Shown here: positions 1 to 10,900 of the stretch, piece by piece
Layout: each line of letters starts with the position of its first letter
How positions within the stretch are numbered: the first letter of the stretch is position 1
Assembly (NCBI RefSeq): GCF_007859955.1
Contig: NZ_SJPR01000001.1
Span: 871,490-935,489 of the forward strand
Direction of reading: 5' to 3'
Length of the DNA: 64,000 nt
From: Botrimarina colliarenosi
GTDB taxonomy: Bacteria; Planctomycetota; Planctomycetia; Pirellulales; Lacipirellulaceae
Translations under genes and position numbers: made by a program
The notes under the pieces: model-generated
What the model was told of the DNA's origin: nothing
Databases searched by the model: none
The model's input: the letters and a program-made list of their open reading frames with translations, nothing else

Positions 1-570
1 CGGTTCGACCAAGTCGGCGAGCCGGCGTCGCCGTGCGTGGTGATCGGCGATCAACTCATCGCGGCGCCTTCCGACTCCGAACAACTCACCGCCTGGGACA
101 CCGGCACGGGCGCCCCGCTCTGGTCGGTCCCGCGCCGCAGTGACGCAACGATCGCGGGAGTCGTCCGGCAACCCAGCGGCGCCGTTGTCGTGCTCGCCGG
201 ACGACGCTTGACGAGTTACGACACGCTGACCGGCCAGCAACAGCTCTGCTGGCCCGAAAGCCCCCGCGCCGGGCTCCGCGGACTCGGCGCCGCGGCGGTC
301 GTTGGGAACGAGGTCTTCTTGCCGACAAGCGAAGCGATCTTCGCGATCGATCCGACGTCCGGCTCGCTCACCCGCTCGCCGATTGACCTCTCACCGGTCG
401 GCGGCGTGGGGGCAAACCTTGTCCCGACTGACGACGGGCTCTTGGTTTGCGGCCCCGACCGCCTGCGGATGTTGGCGGAATTGCCGTCACAAGACGATCC
501 GGAACCGGACGGTCCGCTGTCGCGTCGAACGGAGGCAGCCCCCCGCGGGCTCGCCAGTTACAACGATTGA
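1..570 (+). CDS. PQQ-like beta-propeller repeat protein (5' end outside window)
   Basis: The reading frame is open from the first base of the window, so the N-terminus is missing. The visible 189 residues contain spaced repeats of the PQQ/quinoprotein-propeller type ([41 protein letters not shown]), in which each blade ends with a variable-to-value pattern around Asp-x-x-x-Gly. Proteins of this type in planctomycetes are usually large and extracytoplasmic and often act as scaffolds or sensors rather than enzymes. No catalytic residues can be judged from this fragment. It is separated from moxR by an inverted repeat, so membership in that operon is uncertain. Confidence 0.7.
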   Translation, partial: RFDQVGEPASPCVVIGDQLIAAPSDSEQLTAWDTGTGAPLWSVPRRSDATIAGVVRQPSGAVVVLAGRRLTSYDTLTGQQQLCWPESPRAGLRGLGAAAVVGNEVFLPTSEAIFAIDPTSGSLTRSPIDLSPVGGVGANLVPTDDGLLVCGPDRLRMLAELPSQDDPEPDGPLSRRTEAAPRGLASYND

Positions 571-576
571 ACAGAG

Positions 577-728
577 GAACCGCCGATGGACGCCGATTAA
601 CGCCGATGAAGAAAGGTTGCCCGCGAATGACACCAATCAGTGCGAAGTAAGAAACACATTCGCGCGAATTCGCGTCATTCGCGGGCAAACCCATCACGTC
701 GGCGTTAATCTGCGTCCATCGGCGGTTC
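577..728. repeat. Long intergenic inverted repeat, family A (no gene inside)
   Basis: Two arms of roughly 70 bases face each other. The left arm starts GAACCGCCGATGGACGCC at 577 and the right arm ends with its complement at 728. The inner portions also pair (GCCCGCGAATGAC at about 619-631 with GTCATTCGCGGGC at about 674-686). The pair fills nearly all of the gap between the propeller gene stop (570) and the moxR start (755). In RNA it would form a very long hairpin. It encloses no coding sequence. Confidence 0.85.
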
Positions 729-754
729 TCAACGAAACAAGTAGGCAACTCAGC

Positions 755-1762
<1,008 letters not shown>

Positions 1763-1763
1763 G

Positions 1764-2162
1764 GGATTCACCGCGGAGACGCGGAGGACGCAGAGAATTC
1801 TCAAAATGCAATTGTGCGTGAAGCTTTTGAAAAGCGAGATCGAAAGACTCGTTGAAGAGATACCAGGATTGCCCGATGACTACTTGAGGCACCTCAGCGA
1901 GATTGGATGGGGCGAGCAGTTGAATGGCCGTATTGTCTACGGGCGACCTACTTGTCCGACGGAAATCTTCGGCGTGAGAGTAAACAATTCGCCTAATTGG
2001 CTCTTGGGCGACGATGGGATGGGGTACTGCTTGGGTTACGACACAACTCGTCAAGTCTACGGGGAATACTCGGAGTCCGGCGGTTGGGAGCCCTGGCCAT
2101 CAAGTGAAGGATTTGAGGCGTTTCTCAAATAAACAATCTCTCCGCGTCTCCGCGGTTAATCC
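1764..2162. mobile_element. Putative single-gene cassette with terminal inverted repeats (family B)
   Basis: The left arm (1764-1795) begins GGATTCACCGCGGAGACG one base after the moxR stop. The right arm (2138-2162) is its inverted match and ends four bases before the DUF58 start. The arms pair almost perfectly over about 25 bases. They enclose exactly one small gene (1806-2132), and only five bases separate that gene's stop from the right arm. A second copy of the same arm sequence encloses a different gene at 38616-39075. No transposase is present, and mobility is inferred from the layout. Confidence 0.55.
1806..2132 (+). CDS. Small SUKH/SMI1-KNR4-like protein
   Basis: A 108-residue cytosolic protein with no signal peptide. 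The pattern resembles the SMI1/KNR4 (SUKH) fold: an N-terminal amphipathic helix, then LPDDYLRHLSEIGWGE (the loose consensus is LP.dy..fL...G.G). A mid-region GDDGMGYCLGYD follows, and a C-terminal SEGFEAFLK matches the usual sFeeFL ending. SUKH proteins are frequent immunity proteins against polymorphic toxins. No toxin gene is adjacent, so it would be an orphan. Base use is visibly more AT-rich than in moxR and DUF58, with codons such as AAA, TTG and ATT, which suggests transfer. It lies wholly between two inverted-repeat arms. The family assignment rests on pattern only. Confidence 0.65.
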   Translation: MQLCVKLLKSEIERLVEEIPGLPDDYLRHLSEIGWGEQLNGRIVYGRPTCPTEIFGVRVNNSPNWLLGDDGMGYCLGYDTTRQVYGEYSESGGWEPWPSSEGFEAFLK

Positions 2163-2166
2163 CTTT

Positions 2167-3105
2167 ATGCCCCAATCACCAGAACGCCTGCTCGACCCCG
2201 CCGTCCTCGCACGGCTCAAGGGCTTGCGGCTGCGCGCTGAGCGGATCGTCGAGGGGTTTGTCAGCGGGCTGCACCGCTCGCCGTACCAGGGGTTCAGCAA
2301 CGAGTTCGCCGAGCACCGTGAGTACGTCCCCGGTGACGACCTGCGGTACGTCGATTGGCGCGCCTTCGGCAAGAGCGACCGGATCTATCTGAAGCGGTTC
2401 GAGGAAGAGACCAACCTGATCGGCTACCTCGTGCTCGACGTGTCGGAGAGCATGACTTACCAGAGCGGACCAACGGCGAGCCCCCGACGTGAGTCGGGTG
2501 AGGGCGCCCCGATGTCCAAGCTCGAATACGCCCAAACCGCCGCCGCCGCCCTGGCGTACCTGATCCTCAAGCAGCAAGACGCCGTCGGCCTCGCCACGTT
2601 CGACGACCGCGTCCGCACCCTGATCAAGCCGAGCGGCAGCCCGTCGCAGCTGACGCCGGTCATCACGGCGATCTCCGAGGGCGCCGGCCGCGAGAAGACG
2701 TCCGCGGGGCCGATCTTCCACGAGCTGGCCGAACGGCTCGGCCGGCGTGGCGTGGTGATGATCCTCAGCGACCTGTTCGACGACCCCGAGGCGCTGCTGG
2801 CCGGCCTCAAGCACTTCCGCCATCGCCGGCACGACGTCATCGTGATGCACGTCCTTGACCCGGCCGAGCTGGAGTTCCCGTTCCAACAGCCGACGCTGTT
2901 CAAGGGGCTCGAGTCGCTCGGCGAATTGCTCGTCGATCCGGTGCGGCTCCGCAAAGCTTACAAAGAAGAGTTCGACCGCTTCCGCAACGAGGTCGCCGCT
3001 GGCTGCCGCGCGCAGGGCGCCGACTACGTGCTGCTACGGACCGACCGCCCGCTCGACGCCGCGCTGACCGCCTACCTCCACCAACGCCAAGCCCGCCTGC
3101 GCTAG
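2167..3105 (+). CDS. DUF58 domain-containing protein
   Basis: A 312-residue protein with the DUF58 signature EFAEHREYVPGDDLRYVDWRAFGKSDRIYLKRFEEE at about residues 47-81. A vWA-like core follows, with a degenerate metal site DVSESM at about 91-96. DUF58 proteins accompany MoxR ATPases and are thought to be their vWA-type clients at the membrane. The start at 2167 (MPQSPERLLDP) is chosen because upstream in-frame codons lie inside the small cassette gene and its repeat arm. The gene would originally have sat next to moxR, and the cassette now separates them. Confidence 0.88.
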   Translation: MPQSPERLLDPAVLARLKGLRLRAERIVEGFVSGLHRSPYQGFSNEFAEHREYVPGDDLRYVDWRAFGKSDRIYLKRFEEETNLIGYLVLDVSESMTYQSGPTASPRRESGEGAPMSKLEYAQTAAAALAYLILKQQDAVGLATFDDRVRTLIKPSGSPSQLTPVITAISEGAGREKTSAGPIFHELAERLGRRGVVMILSDLFDDPEALLAGLKHFRHRRHDVIVMHVLDPAELEFPFQQPTLFKGLESLGELLVDPVRLRKAYKEEFDRFRNEVAAGCRAQGADYVLLRTDRPLDAALTAYLHQRQARLR

Positions 3106-3114
3106 AGAGCCTAT

Positions 3115-3376
3115 GAAGGGGGATATTGGGGATGAATGGAGATAGGGGGATCGCAAGCGGAGGGATTGAGATGATTTTTAGTTCAAACCGATTACACGCG
3201 GTGAGCAGAGTGCGCGAGCAAAAGGAGGAGATATTTAAACAGCCGCGGAGCGGCTGCCCGCTATCTCAAAATGATTAGTCGTTATGCAATCTGCGTCGAT
3301 AGATTCCGAGGCGCGATACAGCAATACCGACCGCTTGCGATCCCCCTATCCCCAATCATCCCCGCCATCTCCCTTC
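3115..3376. repeat. Inverted repeat pair, family C, enclosing a 170-base gene-free core
   Basis: The left arm is 3115-3160 and the right arm 3331-3376, each 46 bases with about six mismatches. The inner ends share GGGGGATCGCAAGCGG. The same arm family flanks a small gene at 34442-35057. The core (3161-3330) has no convincing open frame. It holds a compact hairpin, CAGCCGC/GCGGCTG near 3242-3258, nested inside GAGATA/TATCTC. The element fills the gap between the DUF58 gene and the BatA-like gene. Confidence 0.8.
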
Positions 3377-3390
3377 CTAACGTCCCCTAA

Positions 3391-5640
3391 GTGACGCCCC
3401 CTCCCCTCATCGCCTTCGCCTTCGCGAACCTCGCCATCCTCGGCTGGTTGGCGGCGGCGGCTGCGCCGATCTTGATTCACCTCTGGATGCGGCAGACGCA
3501 TCGTGAGACGGCGTGGGCGGCGCTGCGGTTCCTGCGGGCCGCTTTGGAGCGACAGGCGCGGCGGCTGCGGCTACAGCACTGGCTGCTGCTGGCTGCGCGG
3601 ACGCTGCTGTTGCTCCTCGTGGTGCTCGCCGCCGCCAAGCCGCTGCTTAAGAGTGGCGTGCTAGGGGGCGGGGCGCCGACGCACCGGGTGCTGGTGATCG
3701 ACGCGTCGCTCTCGATGAGTGCGATCGACGCCGAAGGGCAATCGGCCCTGGAGCAGGCGAAAGGGCTCGCCCTGCAGCTCGTCGACAACGCCCGTGCGGG
3801 CGACACGCACTCGCTGGTGGTGATGGGCGCCGACGCCGGGGCGCCGCTCGGCCGGCCGACCTCCGACGGCGGCGCGGTCCGCCGGGCAATTGAATCGATC
3901 GCACCGTCGCAGGGCGTGGCCGACTTGGGGCAGGCGCTCGCGACGGCTCAGCGGCTGATCGACACGGCCGGCGAGATCGGCGCCACGCAGCGGCAAGAGG
4001 TTGTCTTCCTCAGCGACTTAGCGGCCAACACGTGGACGCCGCTCGCCGAGACGGAGAAAAACGCCACCGTCGAGGCCTACGCGACGCTTGCCGAGGGGGC
4101 GACCCTCTCGGCGCTCGATGTCGGCGACTCGTCGCTGCCAAGCGTCGCGATCACGGCCGCGAGCCTCGCCAACGGTCTGCCGACACTCGCGGCGCCGCTC
4201 GAGATCCGCGCCGAGGCGCGGATCTTTGATGGCGAATCCGTCGAACGAATCGCCGAGCTGCTCGTTGATGGCGCGGTCGTCTCGGAGCAACGCGTCACGC
4301 TGTCGAACGACCAGCCGACGCCCATCGACTTTGTCTACAAGGTCGACCTGCCCGGCGTGCGGGCGATCGCCGTCCGCCTCGCCGACGAAGCGGGCGCCGA
4401 GGACCGGCTGTCGGACGACAACACCCGCTACGTCGCCTTGACGCTGCGGCCGAGGGTGCGGGTGCTGTGCGTCGCCGGCGCGCCGGGGGCCGCCGACTAC
4501 CTAGCCGACGCCCTCGACCCGACGGGGGAGGGCGCCTTCGAGCCGGTGATTGTCTCGGACGCCGACCTGCCGACCATCGACCTCACGGACTTCGTCTGCG
4601 TCTTTCTATCGAACGTGCGCGAGCTTTCGTCCGGAGAAGCCGAGCGGCTCCACGACTATGTCGTGCGGGGGGGCGGCGTCGCTTGGTTCTTGGGGGACCG
4701 GGTGAGCCCGCAGCGCTACAACGACACGCTGGGACCGTTGCGCGAGAACCTCGGCGCGGGGCCGCGATCGACGAGCGATCTGCGGCTCGTATCGGCCGAC
4801 GCCCAACCAACGGACCCCGCGGAGCCGGCCGAACCAGGAGACAACAGCGCGCTGGTGCCGGGTTGGTTGTCGCCCTCGATCGCCGCGCCGTCGTACCGCG
4901 TCGATCCGCTCGACTACAAGCACCCGATCGTCCGTCCCTTCCAGGGGCAAGAGCGGTCGGGGCTGCTCAACATCCCGGTGATGCGTCACTTGCCGATCGA
5001 ACTGCCCGAATCCGCCGCGGTTTCGGTGGCGCTCGCGCTGGAGAACGGCGACCCGCTCTTGGTGACCGGCGAAGTCGGCCGGGGCCGCGTCGCGGTGCTG
5101 ACGACGGCGGCGTCGCTCGACTCGGTCGATCCCGCGACCGGCCAAGCGTGGACGGCGCTGCCGGCTTGGCCGAGCTTCTTACCGATCGTCCGCGGCATGG
5201 TCACCTACTTAGCGAACGATGGCGGCGTCCGGTCGCTGCTGATTGGCGAGCCGATCGAGGGCCGCGTCGCCCGTGGCGCGGTGGGACAAGTCGCAATCGA
5301 GGACCCGACGGGCGGCGAGGCGGGCCGCGTCGCGCCCGACGAGTCGGGGGCGTGGTCGTTCCGGGGCGCCAAGCGCGTCGGCGTCTATCGGTTCGGACCG
5401 CAAGGAGAGCCGGCCAATGGCTCGGTCGCGGTGAATCCCGACCCGGGTGAGAGCGACCCCGCCACCGTCGCCACCGAGCAACTCCCCGAATCGCTAACGG
5501 TCCGCCGCGTTCTGGGCGACGTGGCGAGCGAGACAGTGGCGGCGCCGACCCCCCTCCACCGCTGGCTGCTCTACGGCGCGCTAGCGCTGGCGTTGATCGA
5601 GCCGGCGATGGCGTGTTTTTTCGGGAGGGGGAACGGATGA
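3391..5640 (+). CDS. BatA-type membrane protein with vWA domain
   Basis: A 749-residue protein with the BatA N-terminal double-membrane region: segments at about 8-31 (containing APILIHLW) and 62-83. A vWA domain follows whose metal site begins D104-A-S-L-S. The middle region resembles the class I glutamine-amidotransferase-like fold often found in planctomycete BatA homologues (VRVLCVAGAPGAADYLADAL, then GRGRVAVLTTAASLD). A C-terminal hydrophobic helix lies near 723-745. The GTG at 3391 is the start that keeps the full BatA motif. The end overlaps the next gene by four bases (ATGA). It probably forms a membrane complex with the next vWA protein under MoxR control. Confidence 0.85.
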   Translation: MTPPPLIAFAFANLAILGWLAAAAAPILIHLWMRQTHRETAWAALRFLRAALERQARRLRLQHWLLLAARTLLLLLVVLAAAKPLLKSGVLGGGAPTHRVLVIDASLSMSAIDAEGQSALEQAKGLALQLVDNARAGDTHSLVVMGADAGAPLGRPTSDGGAVRRAIESIAPSQGVADLGQALATAQRLIDTAGEIGATQRQEVVFLSDLAANTWTPLAETEKNATVEAYATLAEGATLSALDVGDSSLPSVAITAASLANGLPTLAAPLEIRAEARIFDGESVERIAELLVDGAVVSEQRVTLSNDQPTPIDFVYKVDLPGVRAIAVRLADEAGAEDRLSDDNTRYVALTLRPRVRVLCVAGAPGAADYLADALDPTGEGAFEPVIVSDADLPTIDLTDFVCVFLSNVRELSSGEAERLHDYVVRGGGVAWFLGDRVSPQRYNDTLGPLRENLGAGPRSTSDLRLVSADAQPTDPAEPAEPGDNSALVPGWLSPSIAAPSYRVDPLDYKHPIVRPFQGQERSGLLNIPVMRHLPIELPESAAVSVALALENGDPLLVTGEVGRGRVAVLTTAASLDSVDPATGQAWTALPAWPSFLPIVRGMVTYLANDGGVRSLLIGEPIEGRVARGAVGQVAIEDPTGGEAGRVAPDESGAWSFRGAKRVGVYRFGPQGEPANGSVAVNPDPGESDPATVATEQLPESLTVRRVLGDVASETVAAPTPLHRWLLYGALALALIEPAMACFFGRGNG

Positions 5641-7934
5641 CGCTTCTACAACTCCCCAAAATCGTCGCCCTAGCGACCGACGAGGTCTGGCGTCTGCAGA
5701 CGCACTGGACCTGGGCGCCGTGGGTGACGGTGCTGTTCGTCGCCGCGGCCGTGGCGGCGATTATCCTCTGCTACCGCTACGAGACCTCACCGGCCGGCTT
5801 CGCCTATCGCCTCGCGCTGACGTTGCTGCGGCTCACGACGATCGCGCTCTTGCTCGCCATGCTCAGCGAGGCGGTTTTCTCTGGCAGCCGGAGCGGCAAG
5901 CCGCGGCTCGCGATCGTGCTCGATCGTTCGGCCAGTATGGACCGCAAGGACGTTGGCGACGCGTCGCAGACCCGGCGGCAAGCGGCCGAGGCGTTGCTGA
6001 TGGCGGACGACAGCGAGTTGCTCCGCCAACTGCAACGGGGCTACGAGCTTGAGCTCTCCGTGGTTGATGGTTCGGTCGCCAATGCGGCGAATGGCATCGA
6101 GGCGATCACCACGGCGATCGGCGACGAGGGTCAACTGCCCGAAGCGGACGACACCTCGACCCGGCTCGGCGACGCGGTCGCCGGGCTGCTCGACGGCGCC
6201 CCCGCGGCGCCGCTGCAGGGGGTCCTCGTCCTCTCGGACGGTCAGGTGACTGCCGGTCGATCGCTCTCCGACGCCGCCGAGGCGGCGCGGCGCTCGGGCG
6301 TGCCGCTCTACGTCGTTGGTCTCGGCAGCGACGAAGCGCCGCCCGAGGCGCGGCTTTCGGACTTGGTGGCGGACGACACGGCGTTCGTCGATGACCTCGT
6401 CGCGTTCAAGGCGACGCTCTCGACGCGGGGTCTTGAGGGAAAGCCGATCCGCGTCGAACTCTTCCGCGAAGGGACCGCCAAGCCGGTCGCTGTCGAAACC
6501 GTCACGCCCAAGGGGGGCGACGCCGAGGTGCGGCTCATCGATCGGCCGACCACGCCGGGCGAGTTCCGCTACACGCTCCGCGCGACGCCGCCGGCCGACA
6601 ACGGCGAAGCCGCGGCCGCAGGCGAACTGACGCACATGCTGCGGGTGCGGGACGACCAGATCCGCGTGCTGCTGGCCGCCGGCTACCCGAACTACGAGTA
6701 CCGCTATCTCAAGCAGCTGCTGGAGCGCGACGAAACGATCCGTGTCGCCACGCATCTGCAAGAGGCCGACCCCGAGTACGCCGAACAGGACCTGACGGCG
6801 TTGCCGCGGATGCCGCTGCGGTTGGAGGCGTTGGCCGAGTATGACGTGATGGTGCTGATCGACCTCGATCCGACGCTCCTGCCCCGTTCGCTGTGGGATG
6901 AGGTCGGCAAGTTCGTCGGCGAGCGTGGCGGCGGCGTCGTGCTGGTGGCAGGGCCGCGGAGTCTGCCGGGCGCCTACCGTAGCCGCGAGGCCTTCGCCGC
7001 CCTGGCGCCAACGGTCGTCGGTGAGGCTTCGCTCGGCGGCTGGAACGACCCCGCCGGCTTCGCGGTGCTGCCGACGCCGCTCGGCGAACAGACCGCCGCG
7101 ATGGAGCTCGGCGACACGCCCACCGACAGCGCGCGGGTCTGGCGGTCGCTCGCGCCGCTCTACTGGCGGGCCGACGTCGGCGCCCCGAAGCCGGCCGCGC
7201 AGGTGCTCGCCATCCACCCCACCGCAAGGCTCGATCGGGGCGAGCCCGCGCCGTTGATCGTTTCGCACTTCTACGGCGCGGGAAGGGTGCTGCTGCACGC
7301 GGTCGACGCCACTTACCGTTGGCGGTTCCGGGTCGGCGACGTCTACTTCGCCCGCTACTGGGTGCAGACGCTGCGTTCGCTGGCGCGGACCAAACGCGAC
7401 GAGTCGGCCGCGAGTCTCGAACTCGCCGCCGACAAGCCACGCTACGAACCGGGCGAAGCGGTCCGCCTGCGGCTGCGCGACGAACGGCCCGGCGCCGCCC
7501 GCGGTGACAAAGCGACCATCGTGCTGCAATCGCCCGGCAAGGCGGAACGCCGCATCGAACTAGCCGCGGGTGGCGACGGCGGGCGCTTCGAGACAATCGT
7601 CCGCGATTTGCCCCCCGGCCGTTATCGCGCGTTACTAGCGGAAGCGGGCGAGACGCCGACCGTCGCCGAGTTCGAGGTCGCGGCGCCGCTCGGCGAAGAC
7701 GCCCGCCCCGAGATGAACCGCGCCGGGCTGACGGCCGCAGCCGAGCGATCGCGCGGCGCCTTCGTCACACTCGACGAGGCGGACCGGTTGGCGGAGATCA
7801 TCCCCCCGGGGCGGCCGACGGCGCTCGAGTCGCTGCCGCCGGTGGAGGTCTGGAACCGCTGGCCCTTCTTGGCGGGAATCACGGCCTGCCTCACCACCGA
7901 ATGGATCCTGCGTAAACGTCGCGCGATGCTTTGA
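5637..7934 (+). CDS. Membrane vWA-domain protein with amidotransferase-like region
   Basis: A 765-residue paralogue in architecture of the preceding gene. It has membrane helices near 28-46 and 58-78, a vWA metal site D96-R-S-A-S in LAIVLDRSASMDRKD, and a second half with IRVLLAAGYPNYEYRYLKQLLERD and GRVLLHAVDATYRWRF, typical of the GATase1-like fold in these operons. A C-terminal hydrophobic helix ends in RKRRAML. The start ATG at 5637 overlaps the upstream stop (ATGA), preferred over an in-frame ATG 24 bases upstream. The stop again overlaps the next start. Function is inferred from context: a periplasmic or cell-surface complex with the BatA-like partner. Confidence 0.85.
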   Translation: MTLLQLPKIVALATDEVWRLQTHWTWAPWVTVLFVAAAVAAIILCYRYETSPAGFAYRLALTLLRLTTIALLLAMLSEAVFSGSRSGKPRLAIVLDRSASMDRKDVGDASQTRRQAAEALLMADDSELLRQLQRGYELELSVVDGSVANAANGIEAITTAIGDEGQLPEADDTSTRLGDAVAGLLDGAPAAPLQGVLVLSDGQVTAGRSLSDAAEAARRSGVPLYVVGLGSDEAPPEARLSDLVADDTAFVDDLVAFKATLSTRGLEGKPIRVELFREGTAKPVAVETVTPKGGDAEVRLIDRPTTPGEFRYTLRATPPADNGEAAAAGELTHMLRVRDDQIRVLLAAGYPNYEYRYLKQLLERDETIRVATHLQEADPEYAEQDLTALPRMPLRLEALAEYDVMVLIDLDPTLLPRSLWDEVGKFVGERGGGVVLVAGPRSLPGAYRSREAFAALAPTVVGEASLGGWNDPAGFAVLPTPLGEQTAAMELGDTPTDSARVWRSLAPLYWRADVGAPKPAAQVLAIHPTARLDRGEPAPLIVSHFYGAGRVLLHAVDATYRWRFRVGDVYFARYWVQTLRSLARTKRDESAASLELAADKPRYEPGEAVRLRLRDERPGAARGDKATIVLQSPGKAERRIELAAGGDGGRFETIVRDLPPGRYRALLAEAGETPTVAEFEVAAPLGEDARPEMNRAGLTAAAERSRGAFVTLDEADRLAEIIPPGRPTALESLPPVEVWNRWPFLAGITACLTTEWILRKRRAML

Positions 7935-10900
7935 ACCCCGCTCCCCCTCAGGACGACGTGGCCCAACCCTTCCTAGAACGACTCGACGCCACCGCCGCGA
8001 GGCTGCGGGGGGTGGCGCGCCAAGCGACCGCCTGCTGGACCGCCGCGACGGCGATCGGCGTCGCGGCGCTGCTGGTGCTGATCGACTGGCTCGGGCGATT
8101 CAACGACCCCGGGTTGCGGTGGGTCTTTTCGTTGACTTTGATCGGCGCGACGGTCGGCGTCGCGATTTGGGCATGGCGTCGTTTGGGCCCGACCGACGCC
8201 ACCCGGCTGGGGGTCGCCCAGCGTCTTCAGCGGTCCCGGCCCGACTTGGGGAGCCGCTTGGCGAGCGCCGTCGAGTTCGCCGCCAGCGACGCCGCGGACC
8301 GTTCGGCCGGCTCCGAACAGTTGCGTCGGGCGGTGGTGCTTGACGCGTCGAAATCCGCCGACTCGTTGCCGTTCGACGCCGTGGTCGATCGCACGCCTCT
8401 GCGCCAGTCAATCCGTTGGCTGCTTGCGGCCATCGCCAGCGTCGCGGTGCTTGCTTTGGCGGCGGGTCCGGCGCTCGGCACGGGGCTCTACCGCCTTGCG
8501 GCGCCCTGGGCCGACGCCCCGTGGCCGCGGTTGGTGACGCTGCGCGCGGTTGATCCGCCGACCACCCTGGCGCGGGGCGCCACCTTCGAAGCGACCGCCG
8601 TCAACGAGACCGGCCCGCTCCCCGACGAGGTCCGGGTGGAGTACCGCTTCGCCGCCGAGGCGGGCACGTCGTCACGACGCGAAACGGCGCCGGCGCAGCT
8701 GGTCGGCGATCAGGCGGTTGCGACCCGTGACCGGGTTCAGCGTTCGTTCTCGTTCCGGTTTGTCGGCGGCGACGACGACACTATGGCGTGGAACGACGTG
8801 GCGGTGCTCGACCCGCCGGTGGCCGAGGCGTTTGCCGTGACCGTTGCGCCGCCGGCCTATAGCGGGCTGCCGCCCAGCGAATCGACCGGACCGTTACGCA
8901 TCTTGGCGGGGACAACCTTGTCGGTCTCCGGCTCGGCGGACAAGCCGCTTTCCGGAGTGACGATCGAGCTGCCCGGCGAAGCCGATCCGCCTGACGAAGC
9001 CGCCATCAAATGCGATCTGGCGGAAGACAACAAGCAATGGACGGCTGCGCCGTGGGAGGCTCAGCCGACGCCGGACGCCAGCTCGTCGCTGACTTACGAA
9101 GTCCGGCTCGAGGGCGAGTCGGGCGTGGTGGGAGTCATTGGGCCGCACCGTTACGAAGTCGTCGCCGACCAAACGCCCCAGCTGAAGTGGCGCTCGACCG
9201 ACGAAGAGGACGTGGTGACCGCCCGGGCCGTTCTCTCGATCGCCGGCGAAGCGAGCGACGACCTGGCTCTGCAGCGGATTGAGATTGAATGGTCCCCACC
9301 CGCCGCCGAGGGCGAGCAGCCGGCGCCGCAACGCGTCGTCGTCGCCGAGCGGGGCGCCGAACCGCCGGCCCGGAAATCGCTCGACGAGGGGGACCAGCAG
9401 CCGATCGCCTACGATTGGGACCTCGAGCCGCTCGGGATCGATCCCGGGACCGAACTGTCGCTCTGGCTGACGGCGACCGACTACCTTCCGCAGGAAGGCC
9501 GCACCGCGACGCCACGTCGGCTGACAGTCGTCACCGACGAGGAGTATCAGTCGCGGCTCGCCGAGCGGCAGTCGCGGCTGCTTGGGCAGGTGCAACAGGC
9601 CTTGGCGACGCAGCGTGACGCCGCCGGAGCAACGCGGGACCTCGACGCCGACGCCCGCGACGCCGACGCCATCGACCGCGCGCAGCTCGATCGGTTGACG
9701 TCGGTCGAGTTCCAGCAGCGCGAGGCGGCCGCCGCGGTCGATGACCCGACGCTCGGGGCGACCGCCGCCGCGGAGCGGCTGCTCGAGGACCTGCGTCGTA
9801 GCCGGCTCGACGCCCCCGACCTCGACGAACAGCTCGCGGCGGCGGGCGAAGCGCTCCGTCAGCTGGGCGACGGCGCCATGCCGGCGGCGCGGGGCGAGCT
9901 CGCGTCGGCCCGCCGGGCCGCGCAGCGGGCCACGGAGGAGGGCGCCGACCCGAAGGAGGCGTCCGCCGAGTTCCAAGCACGTCTTGCCGACGCCGAAGGG
10001 CAGCAAGCCGAGGCGATCGACCGGCTCGAGCAGGTCGCCGACCTGTTGACCAGCTGGGCCGACTTCCAACGCTTCGCCGGCGAGGCGGCGGCGATCGAGA
10101 AGCTCGAACGTGATCTCGCCAATGAGTCGCAGCGTCAAGCAGCGGCTGCCGCTTCCAAGCTCTTCCCCGACCCGACCCAGGCCGAGCGAGACAAGCTTCT
10201 GACCGGCCAGGCCGAAGCGGCGCGCCGCTTCGACAAGCTCCGCAGCGCGATGCAGCGGCTGCTGGCGAGCCAGCCCGCCGGCGCGCCGCCGACGGCCGCC
10301 TCGGAAGCGGTCGCCGACGCCCTCGCCGAGGCGGACGACGCCGACGTGCCGGGCAAACTCCGCGACGCGTCGCGCGACCTGGCCCGCGGCCGGCTGGGGA
10401 CTGCTTCGCAGGCGCAGCGTGACGCGGCCGACGGCCTCAAGGCGATGCTCGAGGCGCTACGGCAACGCACGACGACCGACCCGAAGGAACTGGCCAAGCG
10501 GCTGACGGAAGAGAAGCAGAAGCTCGCCGAAATTCAGAAGGAAGTCGAGCAACTCAAGCAACGGCCCGACACGCGCCAGACCGAGGCGGCCCGCCAGCAA
10601 GCCGCCTCGCGCGCCGCCCGCCTCGGGCGGCGGCTGCAGCGACTCACCGCGCCGCAGGCGTCGGCGAGCGCGTCGCAAGGCGCGCAGCAGACGAGCGGCG
10701 ATCAGCAGCCGGGTGAAAAGGACCAACAGCTCGCCGAGGCGCAGCAGTCGTTCGACCAGGCGCAGCGCGAGATCGATCAGCGGATCCGCGAGCTCGAGAA
10801 TCAGCAGACGCAGCGGCTGCTCGACCAACTGGCGGCCCGCATCGGCGGCTACATCGAACGGCAAGACACGCTGCTCGACGGCACGCTCGACCTCGAACGG

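Noticed and set aside
302..754. Upstream extension of the moxR frame
   Set aside because: It runs through the end of the propeller gene and the family A repeat, with no family similarity. The ATG at 755 gives the normal MoxR start.
3115..3376. CRISPR array
   Set aside because: Repeats are inverted pairs with a single centre, not direct repeats with regular spacers. No array was seen anywhere in the window.
5787..7529. Long minus-strand open frame opposite the second vWA gene
   Set aside because: High GC keeps the antisense frame open. The translation is Arg/Gln-rich with no domains, and the plus strand carries clear vWA motifs.
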